Assembly (NCBI GenBank): GCA_963921195.1
Contig: OY992536.1
Coordinates: 94,035,007-94,099,006 of the forward strand
From: Pegoplata infirma
Taxonomy: Eukaryota > Arthropoda > Insecta > Diptera > Anthomyiidae
Direction: 5' to 3'
DNA: 64,000 bases
In this document: piece by piece, positions 32,991 through 44,950 of the stretch
How positions within the stretch are numbered: position 1 is the stretch's first letter
Layout of the letters: each line of letters begins with the position of its first letter
The notes under the pieces: model-generated
What the model was told of the DNA's origin: nothing
Database searches by the model: none
What the model saw: the letters and a program-made list of their open reading frames with translations, nothing else
Position numbers and translations under genes: made by a program

Positions 32991-35024
32991 GAATCTAAAA
33001 ATTTTACTATAGAAAAAATGTCTCAGAATCTGAGAATTTTACTAAAGAAATAATGTCTCAGAATCTGAGAATTTTTCTATAGCAAAAATGTCTCAGAATC
33101 TAAGAATTTTTCTATAGCAAAAATGTCTCAGAATCTGAGAATTTTTCTATAGAAAAAATGTCTCAGAATCTGAATTTTTCTATAGAAAAAATGTCTCAGA
33201 ATCTGAGAATTTTTCTATAGAAAAAGTCTCTCAGAACCTGAGAATTTTTCTATAGAAAAAATCTCTCAGAACCTGAGAATTTTTCTATAGAAAAAATCTC
33301 TCAGAATCTGAGAATTTTTCAATAGAAAAAAATGTCTCAGAATCTGAGAATTTTTCTATAGAAAAAATGTCTCAGAATCTGAGAAATTTTTATAGAAAAA
33401 ATTTTCTATAAAAAAATGTCTCAGAATCTAAGAAATTTTTTTATAGAAAAAATGTCTCAGAATCTGGGAAATTTTCTATAGAAAAAATGTCTCAGAATCT
33501 ATGAAATTTTCTACAGAAAAAAATGTCTCAGAATATGAGAATTTTTCTATAGAAAAAATGTCTCAGAATCTGAGAATTTTTCTATAGAAAAATGTCTCAG
33601 AATCTGAGAATTTTTCTATAGAAAAAATGTCTCAGAATCTGGGAAATTTTCTATGGAAAAAATGTCTCAGAATCTATGAAATTTTCTACAGAAAAAAATG
33701 TCTCAGAATATGAGAATTTTTCTATAGAAAAAATGTCTCAGAATCTGAGAATTTTTCTATAGAAAAAATGTCTCAGAATCTGAGAATTTTTCTATAGAAA
33801 AAATGTCTCAAAATCTTAGAATTTTTCTATAGAAAAAATGTCTCAGAATCTGAGAATTTTTCTATAGAAAAAATGTCTCAGAATCTGAGAATTTTTCTAT
33901 AGAAAAAATGTCTCAGAATCTGAGAATTTTTCTATATATCAAATGTCTCAGAATCTGAGAAATTTTCTATCGAAAAAATGTCTCAGAAGAGAGATTTTCT
34001 ATAGAAAAAATGTCTCAGAATCTGAAAAATTTTCTATAGAAAAAATGTCTCAGAATCTGAGAAATTTTCTATAGAAAAAATGTCTCAGAATCTGAGAAAT
34101 TTTCTATAGAAAAAATGTCTCAGAATCTGAGAAATTTTCTACAGAAAAAATGTCTCAGAATCTGAGAAATTTTCTACAGAAAAAATGTCTCAGAATTTGA
34201 GTATTTCCTATAGAAAAAATGTCTCAGAATCTGAGAACTTTTCTATACAAAAAATTTCTCAAAATCTCAGAACTTTTCTATAGAAAAAATGTCTCAGAAT
34301 CTAAGATTTTTTTTATAGAAAAAATGTCTCAAAATCCGAAAATTTTTCTATAGAAAACATGTCTCAGAATCTTAGAATTTTTTATAAAAAAATGTCTCAG
34401 AATCGGAGAAATTTTCTATAAAAAAATAGGTCTCAGAATCTGAGAATTTTTCTATAAAAAAAATATCTCAGAATCTAAGAATTTTTCTATAGAAAAAATG
34501 TTTCAGAATCTGAGAATTTTTCTATAGAAAATTTTTCTTTAGAAAAAATGTCACAGATTCTAAAAATTTTTCTATAGAAAAAAAGTGGCTCAGAATCTGA
34601 GAATTTTTCTATTTAAAAATGTCTCAGATTATGATAATTTTTCTATAGAAAAAAAATTTCTCAAAATCTGCGAATTTTTCTTTAGAAAAAATTTACCGGA
34701 ATCTGAGAAATTTTTCTATAGAAAAAATTTCTCAGAATCTGAGAATTTTTTTTATAAAAAAATGTCTCAGAATTTGAGAATTTTTCTAAAAAATAAATGT
34801 CTCAGAATTTGAAAATTTTTCTAAAGAAAATCTACCTCAGAATCTGAGAATTTTTCTTCCAAAAAAAGTCTTAAAATCTGAGAATTTTTCTATAAAAAAA
34901 TGTCTCATCATCTAAGAATTTTTCTACAGAAAAAAAAGTCTTAGAATATGAGAAATTTTCTATAGAAAAAATGTCTCAGAATCTGAGAAATTTTCTATAG
35001 AAAAAATTTCTTAGTATTTGAGAA
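32991..35024 (+). repeat. Minisatellite C, ~33-35-bp dyad unit
   Basis: About 60 copies of ATGTCTCAGAATCTGAGAA plus TTTTTCTATAGAAAAA. The first part holds the near-palindrome CTCAGA-A-TCTGAG; the second is a perfect 16-bp palindrome. Units degrade towards the right (34240-35020). The open frame at 34585-34812 is a stop-free reading of repeated units and not a gene. Smaller pieces lie at 36222-36285 and 59240-59470. Confidence 0.95.
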
Positions 35025-35060
35025 ACTAGGGAATAAGAAAAATTTTTCTTATTCCCTAGT
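35025..35060. repeat. 36-bp perfect palindrome at an array junction
   Basis: ACTAGGGAATAAGAAAAA is followed directly by its exact reverse complement, with no loop. It lies where minisatellite C ends and the CCCTAGTAAAAAATATTTC start of the macro-array unit begins. Confidence 0.9.
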
Positions 35061-35185
35061 AAAAAATATTTCGTAGCCTACTTTTAGCTGATGATATCGT
35101 TAAATATTCATTGCATACTTTAAGGCCTTTTCGGTTTCTTTTTTTAAAGCATACTTTAAGGATGTTAGAATTTTATAATTTACTG
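35050..35185 (+). repeat. Isolated first piece of the 35-41 kb macro-repeat
   Basis: CCCTAGTAAAAAATATTTC, TTAAATATTCATTGCATACT, AGGCCTTTT and AAAGCATACTTTAAGGATG occur in the order seen in the macro-array units, but with TTTAAGG in place of TTTTAGG. Confidence 0.7.
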
Positions 35186-35770
35186 TATATTTTTCAAGTG
35201 TTCTTCATACAATGAAAATAATGTTCTAAAGGAGCCTCCTTGGTAACAAAATATCACCTGCTTGAAACAGGTACACAAGTATGTGTATAAATAACAATTC
35301 AATGCAATTTTATTTATTTGTATTATTTATTTTTTTTGTTGTTTGTGTATTTGAGTGCTTAAATAAAAATAAAACTGAAATAATATTGATATGAAAAATA
35401 AAAATCTACATATTGCATGTGACATGAAAATTATTATTTTTCCTTTATTTTTCCATTTATATTTCTAATTAAATGGATACTCTATATAATTAAAAAAAAA
35501 AGGAAGAACAACAAAAAAATAAAATATAATAACAGATTTAAATATAAATCCATTTTAAATTGGAACAAAACAACAAGGAAAATTTTGCATAAATATTTTA
35601 TTTTCGTTCTTTTTTTTTTGTTTTTAGTTTAAATATAGTAAACACAGTTTAATGAAAACAAAGCAATTATCACTTAATGGAAATAATTGTTTTGCCTAAA
35701 GGTAGGCTGTAAATTTTAATTTATGTTTTCTTAAGTTATAGATAAGGTAATTTAAAGCATACTTTTAGGC
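35186..35770. other. AT-rich spacer
   Basis: No feature supported except AAGCATACTTTTAGGCG near 35755. Confidence 0.5.
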
Positions 35771-35779
35771 GGAAATTAA

Positions 35780-36110
35780 AACATCCAGTAGTCCTCGTAA
35801 AACGCAGTAGATATAAATCGTTAACGACAAAGTTTAAATTAATAGACCTAATTTTTACCAAACAAGTATTTTTATAAAAAGTGCTGTTTAGGTATTTTAT
35901 CAAGCTTTAATTTAAGCTTAATGGCTTTAAGATTGAGTAAATATTAAATGTGCTATGAGGTTCGAAATGGAAATTGAAATTTTTAAAAGACCTTTTTTAG
36001 AATTTTTTTTTAAAATATTTTTAATCGATTTTTTTTAAGCTCAAACATTAAAAAAATTAAAAAATAATCCAATAGTTTATATTCAGTTATTAACAATTTT
36101 TTTTAACGAC
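35780..36110 (+). mobile_element. Left half of a Tc1-type MITE
   Basis: Same orientation and order as the left arm at 8806: TTAACGACAAAGTTTAAA, ATCAAGCTTTAATTTAAGCT, TGAGTAAATATTAAATGTGC and CAATAGTTTATATTCAGTTA. The extreme tip is degraded. Together with the inverted half at 36500-36840 it could be one old expanded copy. Confidence 0.65.
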
Positions 36111-36221
36111 AAAGAAATGATTTCATTGTTTTTACAAAGAAATGATTTCATTGTTTATTTATTTTAGTACACCTATGTGAAAAGTATTGAAATATGAAAA
36201 GAATTAAACATTTTTGTAAAA

Positions 36222-36285
36222 AAAAAATTTCTCAGAATCTGAGAATTTTTCTATAGAAAAAATGTCTCAGATTCTTAGTACTTTT
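36222..36285 (+). repeat. Minisatellite C fragment
   Basis: Two units (TCTCAGAATCTGAGAATTTT and CTATAGAAAAAATGTCTCAG) sit directly upstream of the first full macro-array unit, repeating the junction seen at 35.02 kb. Confidence 0.75.
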
Positions 36286-36329
36286 ATACTAAAAACAAAA
36301 AAACTTTCTTAGAACTTTTATATTGCAAA

Positions 36330-39300
36330 AATGTTTCCTTTTCCCTAGTAAAAATATTTCCTAGCGCACTTTTAGATGCTAAAACTTTAAATATTCATTG
36401 CATACTTTTAGGCCTTTTAATTTCTTAATGATTTAATTGTTTCCTTAATTTAAAGCATACTTTTAGGATGCTTTAATTTTGTAATTTTTTAGATTTCATT
36501 GTTTTGTCGTTCGACAAATTTTTTGATAACTGAATATAAACTATTAGACCTTTTTTGAACTTTTAATGTTTGAGCTTGAAAAAATCGATTTAAAAATATT
36601 TTTAAAAAATTTTCAGAAAAAGGTCTTTTAATAATTTGGACCTTCAATGCACATTTAATATTTACTCAATCTGGACGCCATTAAGCTTAAATAAAAAACT
36701 TTGATAAATTAACTACACAGGACTTTTTACAAAAATACTTGTTAGATAAAAACTAATTTTATTATTTTGAACTTTGTCGTTAATAAATTAGATCTCCTAT
36801 GTAGTCGTACGTAGGCTTTTGACGGCCATTGTATATTAGATCGTTGATAGATTTTGAAAAACATATTTCCTAGCGCGCTTTAAGATGTTAAATCTTTAAA
36901 TAGCCATTGCATACTTTTAGGCCGTTTAATTTCTTAATTATTTAATTTTTTCCTTAATTTAGAGCATACTTTTAGGATGATTTAATTTGTAATTTTTTGT
37001 AAACAAACAAATGATTTCATTGTTTTGTCGTTAAACAAATTTTTTGATAACCAAATATAAAATATAAGACCTTTTTCTGAATTTTAATTGTTTGAGCTTG
37101 AAAAAAATCGAATTAAAAAATATTTTTAAAAATTTTTCAAAATAAGATCTTTTAATAATTTCAACCCTGGTAGCACATTTAATATTTACTCAATCTGGAC
37201 GCCATTAAGCTTGAGTTAAAGCTTGATAAATTACCTACACAGCACTTTTTACATAAATACTTGTTAGATAAAAAGTAATTTTAATATTTTGAACTTTGTC
37301 GTTAATAAATTAGAAATACTATGTAGTCGTACGTATACTTTTGACGGCCATTGCATATTAGATCGTTGATAGATTTAGAAGCGGCTAGTGATGCCTGGCC
37401 TTCTCGCTGTGGAAAACATGAATCAGTCCAAACCAAAAGTTATAGACCGCTGAAGGTTAGCACGAATAAATCTTATTGTCATAAAAAAAACTTTCTCAAA
37501 ACTTTTATATTGCAAAAATGTTTCCTTTTCCCTAGTAAAAGAATATTTCCTAGCGTGCTTTTAGATAATAAATCTTTAAATATTCATTGCATGCTCTTGG
37601 GCCTTTCAATTTTCTAATTATTTAATTGTTTCCTTTATTTAAAGCATACTTTTAGGATTAAGCTTGAATTAAAGCTTAATGAATTACCTACACAGCACTG
37701 TTTACAAAAATACTTGTTAGATAAAAAGTAATTTTATTATTTTGAACTTTGTCGTTAATAAATTAGATCTACTATGTAGTCCGACATAGACTTTTGACGG
37801 CCATTGTATATAAGATCGTTGATAGATTAAAAAAAAAAAAATCCTAGCGCGCTTTTAGATGTTACATATTTAAATATTCATTGCATACTTTTAGGCCTTT
37901 CAATTTTCTAATTATTCCCTTAATTTAAAGCATACTTTTAGGATGATTTAATTTTGTAATTTTTTGTAAACAAAGAAAAGATTTCATTGTTTTGCTGTTA
38001 AACTAATTTTTTGATAACTAAATATAAACTATTAGACATTTTTTTGAATTTTTAATGTTTCAGCTTGAAAAAAAATCCATTTAAAAATATTTTAAACAAA
38101 TTTTCTAAAAAAGGTCTTTTAATAATTTCGACCCTCGATGCACATTTAATATTTACTCAATCTGGACGCCATTAAGCTTAAATTAAAGCTTGATAAATTA
38201 CCTACACAGCACTTTTTACAAAAATACTTGTTAGATAAAAAGTAATTTTATTATTTTGAACTTTGTCGTTAATAAATTAGATCTACTATGTAGTCGGACG
38301 TAGACTTTTGACGGCCAAAGCATGTTAGATCGTTGATAGATTTAGAAGTGGCTAGTGATGCCTGGCCTTCTCGCTGTGGAAAACATGAATCAGTCCAAAC
38401 CAAAAGTACTAGACCGCTGAAGTTAGCACGAATAAATCTTATTGTCACAAAAAAAAACTTTTTTAAAAACTTTTATATTGGAAAAATGTTTCCTCTTCCC
38501 TAGTAAAAAATATTGCCCAGCGCGCTTTTAGATGTTAAATCTTTTAATAGTCATTGCATATTTTTATGCCTTTCAATTTCCTAATTATTTAATTGTTTCC
38601 TTAATTTAGTGCATACTTTTAGGATGATTTAATTTTGTAATTTTTTGTAAACAAAGAAAAGATTTCATTGTTTTGTCGTTGGACAAATTTTTTGATAATT
38701 GAAAATAAACTATTACACCTTTTTTTGAATTTTAAATGTTTGAGCTTGAAAAAAATCGATTTAAAAATATTTTTAAAAATTTTCAAAAAAAGTTCTTTTA
38801 ATAATTTCGACCCTCGTAGCACATTTAATATTTACTCAATCTGGACGCCATTTAGCTTAAATTAAAGCTTGATAAATTACCTACACAGGACTTTTTACAA
38901 AAATACTTGTTAGATAAAAAGTAATTTTATTATTTTGAACTTTGTCGTTAATAAATTTGATCTACTATGTAGTCGTACGTAGACTTTTGACGGCCATTGT
39001 ATATTAGATCATTGAAAGATTTTGAAAAAATATTTCCTAGCGTGCTTTTAGATATTAAATCTTTAAATAATCATTGCATATTTAAGGCCTTTTAATTTCC
39101 TAATTATTTAATTGTTTCCTTAATTTAAAGCATACTTTTAGGATGATTTAATTTTGTAATTTTTTGTAAACAAAGATTGCATTGTTTTGTCGTTTGACAA
39201 ATTTTTTGAAAACTGCATATAAACTTTTAGACCTTTTATGAATTTTTAATGTTTGAGCTTGAAAAAAATCGATTTAAAAATATTTTTAAAAAATTTTTTA

Positions 39301-41185
39301 AAAAAGGTCTTTAAATAATTTTGACCCTCGATGAACATTTAATATTTACTCAATCTGGACGCCAGTAAGCTTAAATTAAAGCTTGATAAATTACCTACAC
39401 AGCACTTTTTACAAAAATACTTGTTAGATAAAAAGTAATTTTATTATTTTGAACTTTGTCGTTAATAAATTAGATCTACTATGTAGTCGTACGTATACTT
39501 TTGACGGCCATTGTATATTAGATCGTTGATAGATTTTGAAAAAATATTTCCTAGCCCGCTTTTAGATGTTATATCTTTAAATATTCGTTGCATACTTTTA
39601 GGCCTTTTAGTTTCCTAATTATTTAATTGTTTTCTTAATTTAAAGCATACTTTTAGGATGATTTAATTTTGTAATTTTTTGTAAACAAAGAAATGATTTC
39701 ATTGTTTTGTCGTTGGACAAATTTTTTGATAACTGAAAATAAACTATTAGACCTTTTTTTGAATTTTAAATGTTTGAGCTTGAAAAAAATCGATTTAAAA
39801 AAATTTTAAAAAAAATTTCTAAAAAACGGTTTTTAATAATTTCGACCCTCGTAGCACATTTAATATTTACTCAATCTGGACGCCATTAAGCTTAAATTAA
39901 AGCTTGATAAATTTTCTACACAGCACTTTTTACAAAAATACTTGTTAGATAAAAAGTAATTTTATTATTTTGAACTTTGTCGTTAATAAATTAGATCTAC
40001 TATGTAGTCGTACGTATACTTTTGACGGCCATTGTATATTAGATCGTTGATAGATTTAAAAGCGGCTAGTGATGTCTGGCCTTCTGGCTGTGGAAAACAT
40101 GAATCAGTCCAAACCAAAAGTACTAGACCGCTGAAGTTTAGCACGAATAAATTTTATTGTCATAAAAAAAAAACTTTCTCAAAACTTTTATATTGCAAAA
40201 ATGTTTCCTTTTCCTTAGTAAAATATATCTTAGCTCGCTTTTAGATGTCTAATCTTTAAATATTCATTGCATACTTTTAGGCCTTTCAATTTCCTTATTA
40301 TTTAAAGGTTTCCTTTATTTAAAGCATACTTTTAGGATGATTTAATTTTGTAATTTTTTGTAAACAAAGAAATGATTTCATTGTTTTGTCGTTGGACAAA
40401 TTTTTTGATAACTAAATATAAACTATTAGACCTCTTTTTGAATTTTTATTGTTTGAGCTTGAAAAAAATCGATTTAAAAATATTTTTAAAAAATTTTCAG
40501 AAAAAGGTCTTTTAATAATTTCGACCCTCGATGAATATTTAATATTTACTCAATCTTGACGCCATTAAGCTTAAATTAAAGCTTGATAAATTACCTAGTT
40601 TTTGTTAGATAAAAGCTAATTTTATTATTTTGAATTTTGTCGTTAATAAATTAGATCTACTATGTAGTCGTACGTAGACTTTTGACAGCCATTGTTGATA
40701 GATTTAGAAAAATATTTCCTAGCGCGCTTTTAGATTTTAAATCTTTAAATATTCATTGCATACTTTTAGGCCTTCCAATTTCCTAATTATTTCCTTAATT
40801 TAAAGCATACTTTTAGTATGATTTAATTTTGTAATTTTTTTGTAAACAAAGAAATGATTTCATTGTTTTGTCGTCTGACAAATTTCTTGATAACTAAATA
40901 TAAAATTTAACCTTTTTTTGAATTTTTATTGTTTGAGCTTGAAAAAAATCGATTTAAAAATATTTTAAAAAAATTTTTCTAAAAATGGTTTAATAATTTC
41001 GACACTCGTAGCTCATTTAATATTTACTCAATCTGGACGCCATTAAGCTTAAATTAAAGCTTGATAAATTTCCTACACAGCACTTTTTACAAAAATACTT
41101 GTTAGTTAATAATTAAGTCTATTATTTATAACTTTGTCGTTAGATTACTATGTAGTCGTACGTAGACTTTTAGCGCCTACTATAT
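36330..41185 (+). repeat. Macro-tandem array, ~9 units of ~500 or ~650 bp
   Basis: Each unit runs CCCTAGTAAAA, TTTCCTAGCGCGCTTTTAGA, GCATACTTTTAGGCC, AAGCATACTTTTAGGATG, CATTGTTTTGTCGTT, an inverted MITE half (TATTTACTCAATCTGGACGC; CTACTATGTAGTCGTACGTA; CTTTTGACGGCCATTGTAT) and GATCGTTGATAGATTT. Some units then carry an extra ~130 bp mini-me-derived tail (GGCTAGTGATGCCTGGCC... to AATAAATCTTATTGTCA). Units end near 36840, 37370, 37825, 38340, 39020, 39530, 40050, 40695 and 41190. The tail follows the 2nd, 4th, 7th and last. Open frames at 37351, 38619, 38668 and 40032 are repeats of the same stretches. Confidence 0.88.
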
Positions 41186-41400
41186 ATTAGATCGTTGATC
41201 TATTTTAAGGCGACTAGTGATGTCTGTCCTTCTGTCTGTAAAAATCATGACTCAGTCCAAAACAAAATTACTACACCGCTGAAGTTTAGCTTCAAACAAT
41301 CTTATAGTCATAGACAGGCCAAGTTTGCAAACGGTCAAAATCGGACCAGGAGAAAAACTGTCCCCCATTAAGAAAAAACAACCTCTGAAAAATTCCATTA
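41186..41400 (+). mobile_element. Mini-me element, copy G, at the end of the macro-array
   Basis: It has TATATATTAGATCGTTGATC, TATTTTAAGGCGACTAGTGA, TGTCTGTCCTTCTGTCTGT, ACTCAGTCCAAAACAAAA, GAAGTTTAGC and AATCGGACCAGG. The order is that of copy C read on its own strand. It is the fullest version of the tail found truncated in other array units and may be the source. Confidence 0.72.
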
Positions 41401-42349
41401 TTTGCTTTTTTGTTACCAAAAAAATGTTTAATACATTTCTTTAACTTATCCCTTATATATTGCATAGCATACTTTTAGTTGTCAAGATCTTCTTTTATTT
41501 AAAGCATACTTTTTGGCATTTTTTTTTCTTCTGCTAATCTATATAACTTTCTTTTGAGAATACAAATTTTATAAAAACAAAACGTATTTGAAAACTGCTA
41601 TTTAATTTAATATCTCTACTCTTAAACACCAACGTTAACGACAATCCAACACCTTTAACTTTGAACTATTTTTCTCATTTAAGTTTTGTTATAAAAAAAA
41701 AAACTACACTTTAACAACAAAATTGCTTTATAGTATTATTTACACATTCGCGTGTGTAAAGTGTAAATAGAGTTTAGGAGTGTATGATATTTATTTTCAC
41801 ACTTTTAACACTAAAAGTTTTTTTTGTTGTATTTCGTCTTTTACTTTCATAAGTAACTTATTGCCTGGGACTTACGTTACGAATATTGTATAGAAAACTT
41901 CTAGGATGCAAAAAAAAAACTTTGTCATTTATTTTAAGTTAAAATATAACCGTGTCTCTGCATATTTTTTCTATAAAGAAAAAGCAACAATTTCTGTTTT
42001 GCTACTACTAAAAAACTTTATCGTTTTAGTTGCAAGTTTGAGTTTAACTACATAGTACTAAGAAAACTAATCTGGTACTAAAGATGAAAGGACTAAATTT
42101 AAAACTATTGATTAACACATTTACTTTTTCAAAAAAATTTTTTAAAGATTCTGGGACACTTTTTTGAAATTTCGATATTTTTGCTAACAAAAAAAAATTT
42201 TTTTTTTAATTCCTCAATTTTTAATTATGTTCAAAACTATTCTCCTTCAGATTCTAAGACATTTTTCCTGTAAAAAATGGCTTTAATTTCAAATACAATT
42301 TTTCTATTAAAAAATTCTTCGATACTGAAACTTTTTTTTCTTTAAAACA
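41401..42349. other. AT-rich spacer
   Basis: Two GCATACTTTT motifs near 41468 and 41503; otherwise nothing supported. Confidence 0.5.
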
Positions 42350-42613
42350 GTTTTTATTAGTCGACTTAAAAATATTTTTAAAAAAATTTCTAAAAAATGT
42401 CTTTCAATTTCCATTTCCTTTCCATTCTCTCGTAGCACATTTAATAATAACTCAATCTGGACGCCATTAAGCTTAAATTATAGCTTGATAAATTATCTAC
42501 ACAGCACTTTTTACAAAAATACTTATTTGATAATAATTAGTTCTAATGTTGGCTTTGTCGTTAACGAAGTACATCTACTATATAATCGTACGTAGCCATT
42601 TGTCTGCCACTGT
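42350..42613 (-). mobile_element. Half copy of the Tc1-type MITE
   Basis: GTCGACTTAAAAATATTTTT, CTCGTAGCACATTTAATAAT, CTCAATCTGGACGCCATTAA and TAATCGTACGTAGCC..GCCACTG followed by TA. The end is the least degraded right tip in the window. Confidence 0.78.
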
Positions 42614-43790
42614 ATATGTTGCTATAGTCCTCTTGTATTCCGGTCAGACGTTGTACAAGTACAAATTTGTTTACAAATTTTCTTCACTGTATGTTGTATT
42701 TAGGTAACCCAGTCATTATGATTTGTTATGACAACTCGACAAAAAAAAAATTGTAGTTAAAACTCTCTGCAGTAAACAAAAGTGTTAAATTTTCTTTTTC
42801 AACTCACAACAACGACAACAGCAAACATTATAAACTCCCGTAGGGTAGCCAGGTATATAACAAAAATATCCCCAAAACTCCCAAATCCCATAAAAACGTT
42901 TTTTTTTCGTTTAATAAAACAACTTTTTATACTACAAAATGTGAAATTAAAAAAAAATTCAATTTTTGGCGAGGAAATTCGAAGAGGTGCGGTGATAACC
43001 GCCCCCTCCCTCAATTTATGTTTTCAAATTCATTTATAATGATAGTTAGTCATAAGTATTACAATTTTATCCTTGTTTAATTAATTTTTTATATTCGCGC
43101 CCACAAAAGTGGGCGGAACGAAAAAAATTGCGTCATTTAAATTACTTTAAAAATCGTTGTTATTTTACGAACTCCCCTAAATATTTTTTTAAAATCCACA
43201 AAACTCCCTTGTTTTCCCCAAAAAATCCACCCTTTCCGTTATTAAAATTTTGTGTTCTCTTGAAATCCTCCATTACTGGGATAAATCCCCATAACTGGCA
43301 GCCTTGAACTCTCCTTCATGAAAGACTGACTTTCAATGAAAAATGATTGTTAGTTACTGCGATGCGGTAAATACTATAATAAACTTTATGATTTTACGTG
43401 AATGTGTTTCGTGTTAAGAACTAAAATATAAAAAAATAGTGTAAAATTTATAATTAAGTTTTAATTTTCTTACGAGACAAAAATATTTGACGTTGCAACG
43501 TAAACTTAATAATAATTACTTTATTACAAAGTTGATTTGTCAATAGAAAGAATTTACCAAATTATGATAACTAAATTGTAGAATTAGTCGAAAAAAGTGT
43601 AAACTGTAGAATTTTTGAGGAAACTATGGGATTGGAGGAATTTGAGGAAACTAAGGGATTTGAGGAAATTGACAAAATTTTGGATCGACTTTTTTATGGT
43701 GTTCTAAATAATGGAAATAAGACTCGACTATGCAAATGAATCTCTAATCTATTCTCCAATAAAACAAAATATAAAAAAACATTTAAAAAA
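42614..43790. other. AT-rich region with GGGAT/ATCCC-rich tracts, no gene
   Basis: Overlapping opposite-strand frames at 42782-43039 have low-complexity ends and no known motif. Tracts such as CCCAAAACTCCCAAATCCCA (42871) and GGGATTTGAGGAAATTGA (43656) look like decayed repeats. No boundary could be set. Confidence 0.45.
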
Positions 43791-43842
43791 ACAAGTAGAA
43801 AAGTTAAATTCGACTGCCGAATCTATGAATACCCTCCACAAT
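43791..43842 (-). mobile_element. 3' terminal fragment of a mini-me/Helentron-like element (copy D)
   Basis: On the minus strand: GTGGAGGGTATTCATAGATT, then the hairpin ATTCGGCAGTCGAAT and a TTTTCTACTTG end. It matches the 3' end of copy A; the rest is missing. Confidence 0.72.
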
Positions 43843-44080
43843 GCCCTTTTTAAGTGATAGTAAATTTTCTAACTTGAAAGAAATAACATTTTTGATTAGA
43901 AACATTTTATTTTGTGTAAATAAACTTTATTGTTAAGTAATTTATGAAAAAAAAAAAATACTAATTTTTTTTTTTTGAGTGTATAATTTTTTTTGAGTGT
44001 AAAATTTTTTCGCGTGTATTTTTTTAGTGTACAAATTTTTTTGAGTTACAAAAATACGCTGTAAAATATTTTTGTGACTT
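43843..44080. other. Low-complexity TTTTTTTGAGTGTA tract
   Basis: Imperfect repeats of GAGTGTA with T-runs; nothing else. Confidence 0.5.
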
Positions 44081-44330
44081 CCCGAGTAAAAAAAAGTTAT
44101 ATGACGCAATATTAATTCATATATGAACAGATATGCTTTTATGCAAATCCATATTAAAAATCCGAAAATTGGCGGGTCGAATATTATACGATTATATCAA
44201 ATTCTATTATTTTTGATAAAATAATATCAAATTTGATTGAATTTCATCCCAAAAATGGGTCTATCTAATTGTATTAAATCATATCTTATCTTATCCATTA
44301 AAATAAGATAAATCTATATATATAAAAGAG
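44081..44330 (+). mobile_element. 3'-truncated CCCGAGTAAAAA MITE
   Basis: It begins CCCGAGTAAAAAAAAGTTAT and follows the 10618/11300 copies closely (GACGCAATATT, GAACAGATATGCTTTTATG, AAAATTGGCGG.TCGAATAT) to about 44315. The right end is absent. The tRNA-like sequence begins directly after. Confidence 0.8.
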
Positions 44331-44344
44331 GGGGCCCCTGTAGG

Positions 44345-44880
44345 TAGAGTTTCTGTTTCAGTTATAACCGTAACCGAAAACGGCGGTTATTCAAGACTAT
44401 TATTATATTCACATTTAAAAGAACTGCCAACATTTTTACTCGGAATTTTTAGTAAGGGAATGTAAGGCACTCGTTTTATTGTTATAATAAAGAAAAAACT
44501 TCCTAAAACCGAGTCCCAAGTTTTCCCTTTTAATTAAAATGAGTGTGAAAAATTTAATTGAACGTTTTTTGTTATGAATATAACCATTACAGATTAATTT
44601 CTTAATTTTTTTCAGATTCAAAATTGAAATAATGAGGAACTACCACTCAATCTTTGGAAGATGAATTAAATTCAGCTTTTTAAAAGACATAAGCGGAAGC
44701 TAAACCAAAATGGCAATTTTAGCTGAATTCGAGTCTAATAAAAAAACTATTTAAAAATAAAGTTTTTCCACCGGAATAAAATTTTTAATGATAACCGAAA
44801 ATAACCGAAACCGATCGGTTATTCAATTTTTGATAACCGAAACCGCGGTTACTAAATTTATCGGTTATTCAGAAACTCTA
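44345..44880. mobile_element. Non-autonomous hAT element (MITE), 536 bp
   Basis: The ends TAGAGTTTCTG and CAGAAACTCTA are 11-bp perfect inverted repeats. CCTGTAGG flanks it exactly on both sides (44337-44344 and 44881-44888), the 8-bp TSD of hAT elements. Subterminal ATAACCG/CGGTTAT motifs are repeated near both ends (AACCGAAAACGGCGGTTAT; AACCGAAACCGCGGTTA), as expected for transposase-binding sites. The minus-strand frame 44436-44621 is short and shows no hAT features. Confidence 0.93.
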
Positions 44881-44950
44881 CCTGTAGGTTAGTTGGTAGC
44901 GTGCTAGCCTATGAAACAGGGGGTCGTGGGTTCGATTCCCACAAAAACCC
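44881..44950 (+). other. tRNA-like sequence with Pol III A and B boxes (SINE head or tRNA relic)
   Basis: TAGGTTAGTTGG (44885-44896) fits the A box and GGTTCGATTCC (44929-44939) is a perfect B box. The T arm pairs cleanly: GTGGG / CCCAC around TTCGATT. An anticodon-like loop ATGAAAC sits on a weak 3-bp stem (CCT/AGG). The acceptor ends do not pair, so a working tRNA is unlikely. The hAT insertion lies at the A-box edge; the right TSD copy keeps the box intact. Confidence 0.6.

Noticed and set aside
32991..35024. Array of ~34-bp dyad repeats resembling a CRISPR array
   Set aside because: There are no unique spacers: the whole unit repeats. The context is eukaryotic and there are no cas genes.
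35780..36840. A single intact large Tc1-type MITE
   Set aside because: The two halves face correctly, but the middle holds minisatellite C and macro-repeat sequence and the left tip is degraded, so a single element cannot be shown.
42782..43039. Overlapping opposite-strand frames of 85 and 71 codons
   Set aside because: They are mutual shadows with homopolymer ends and no recognisable motif.
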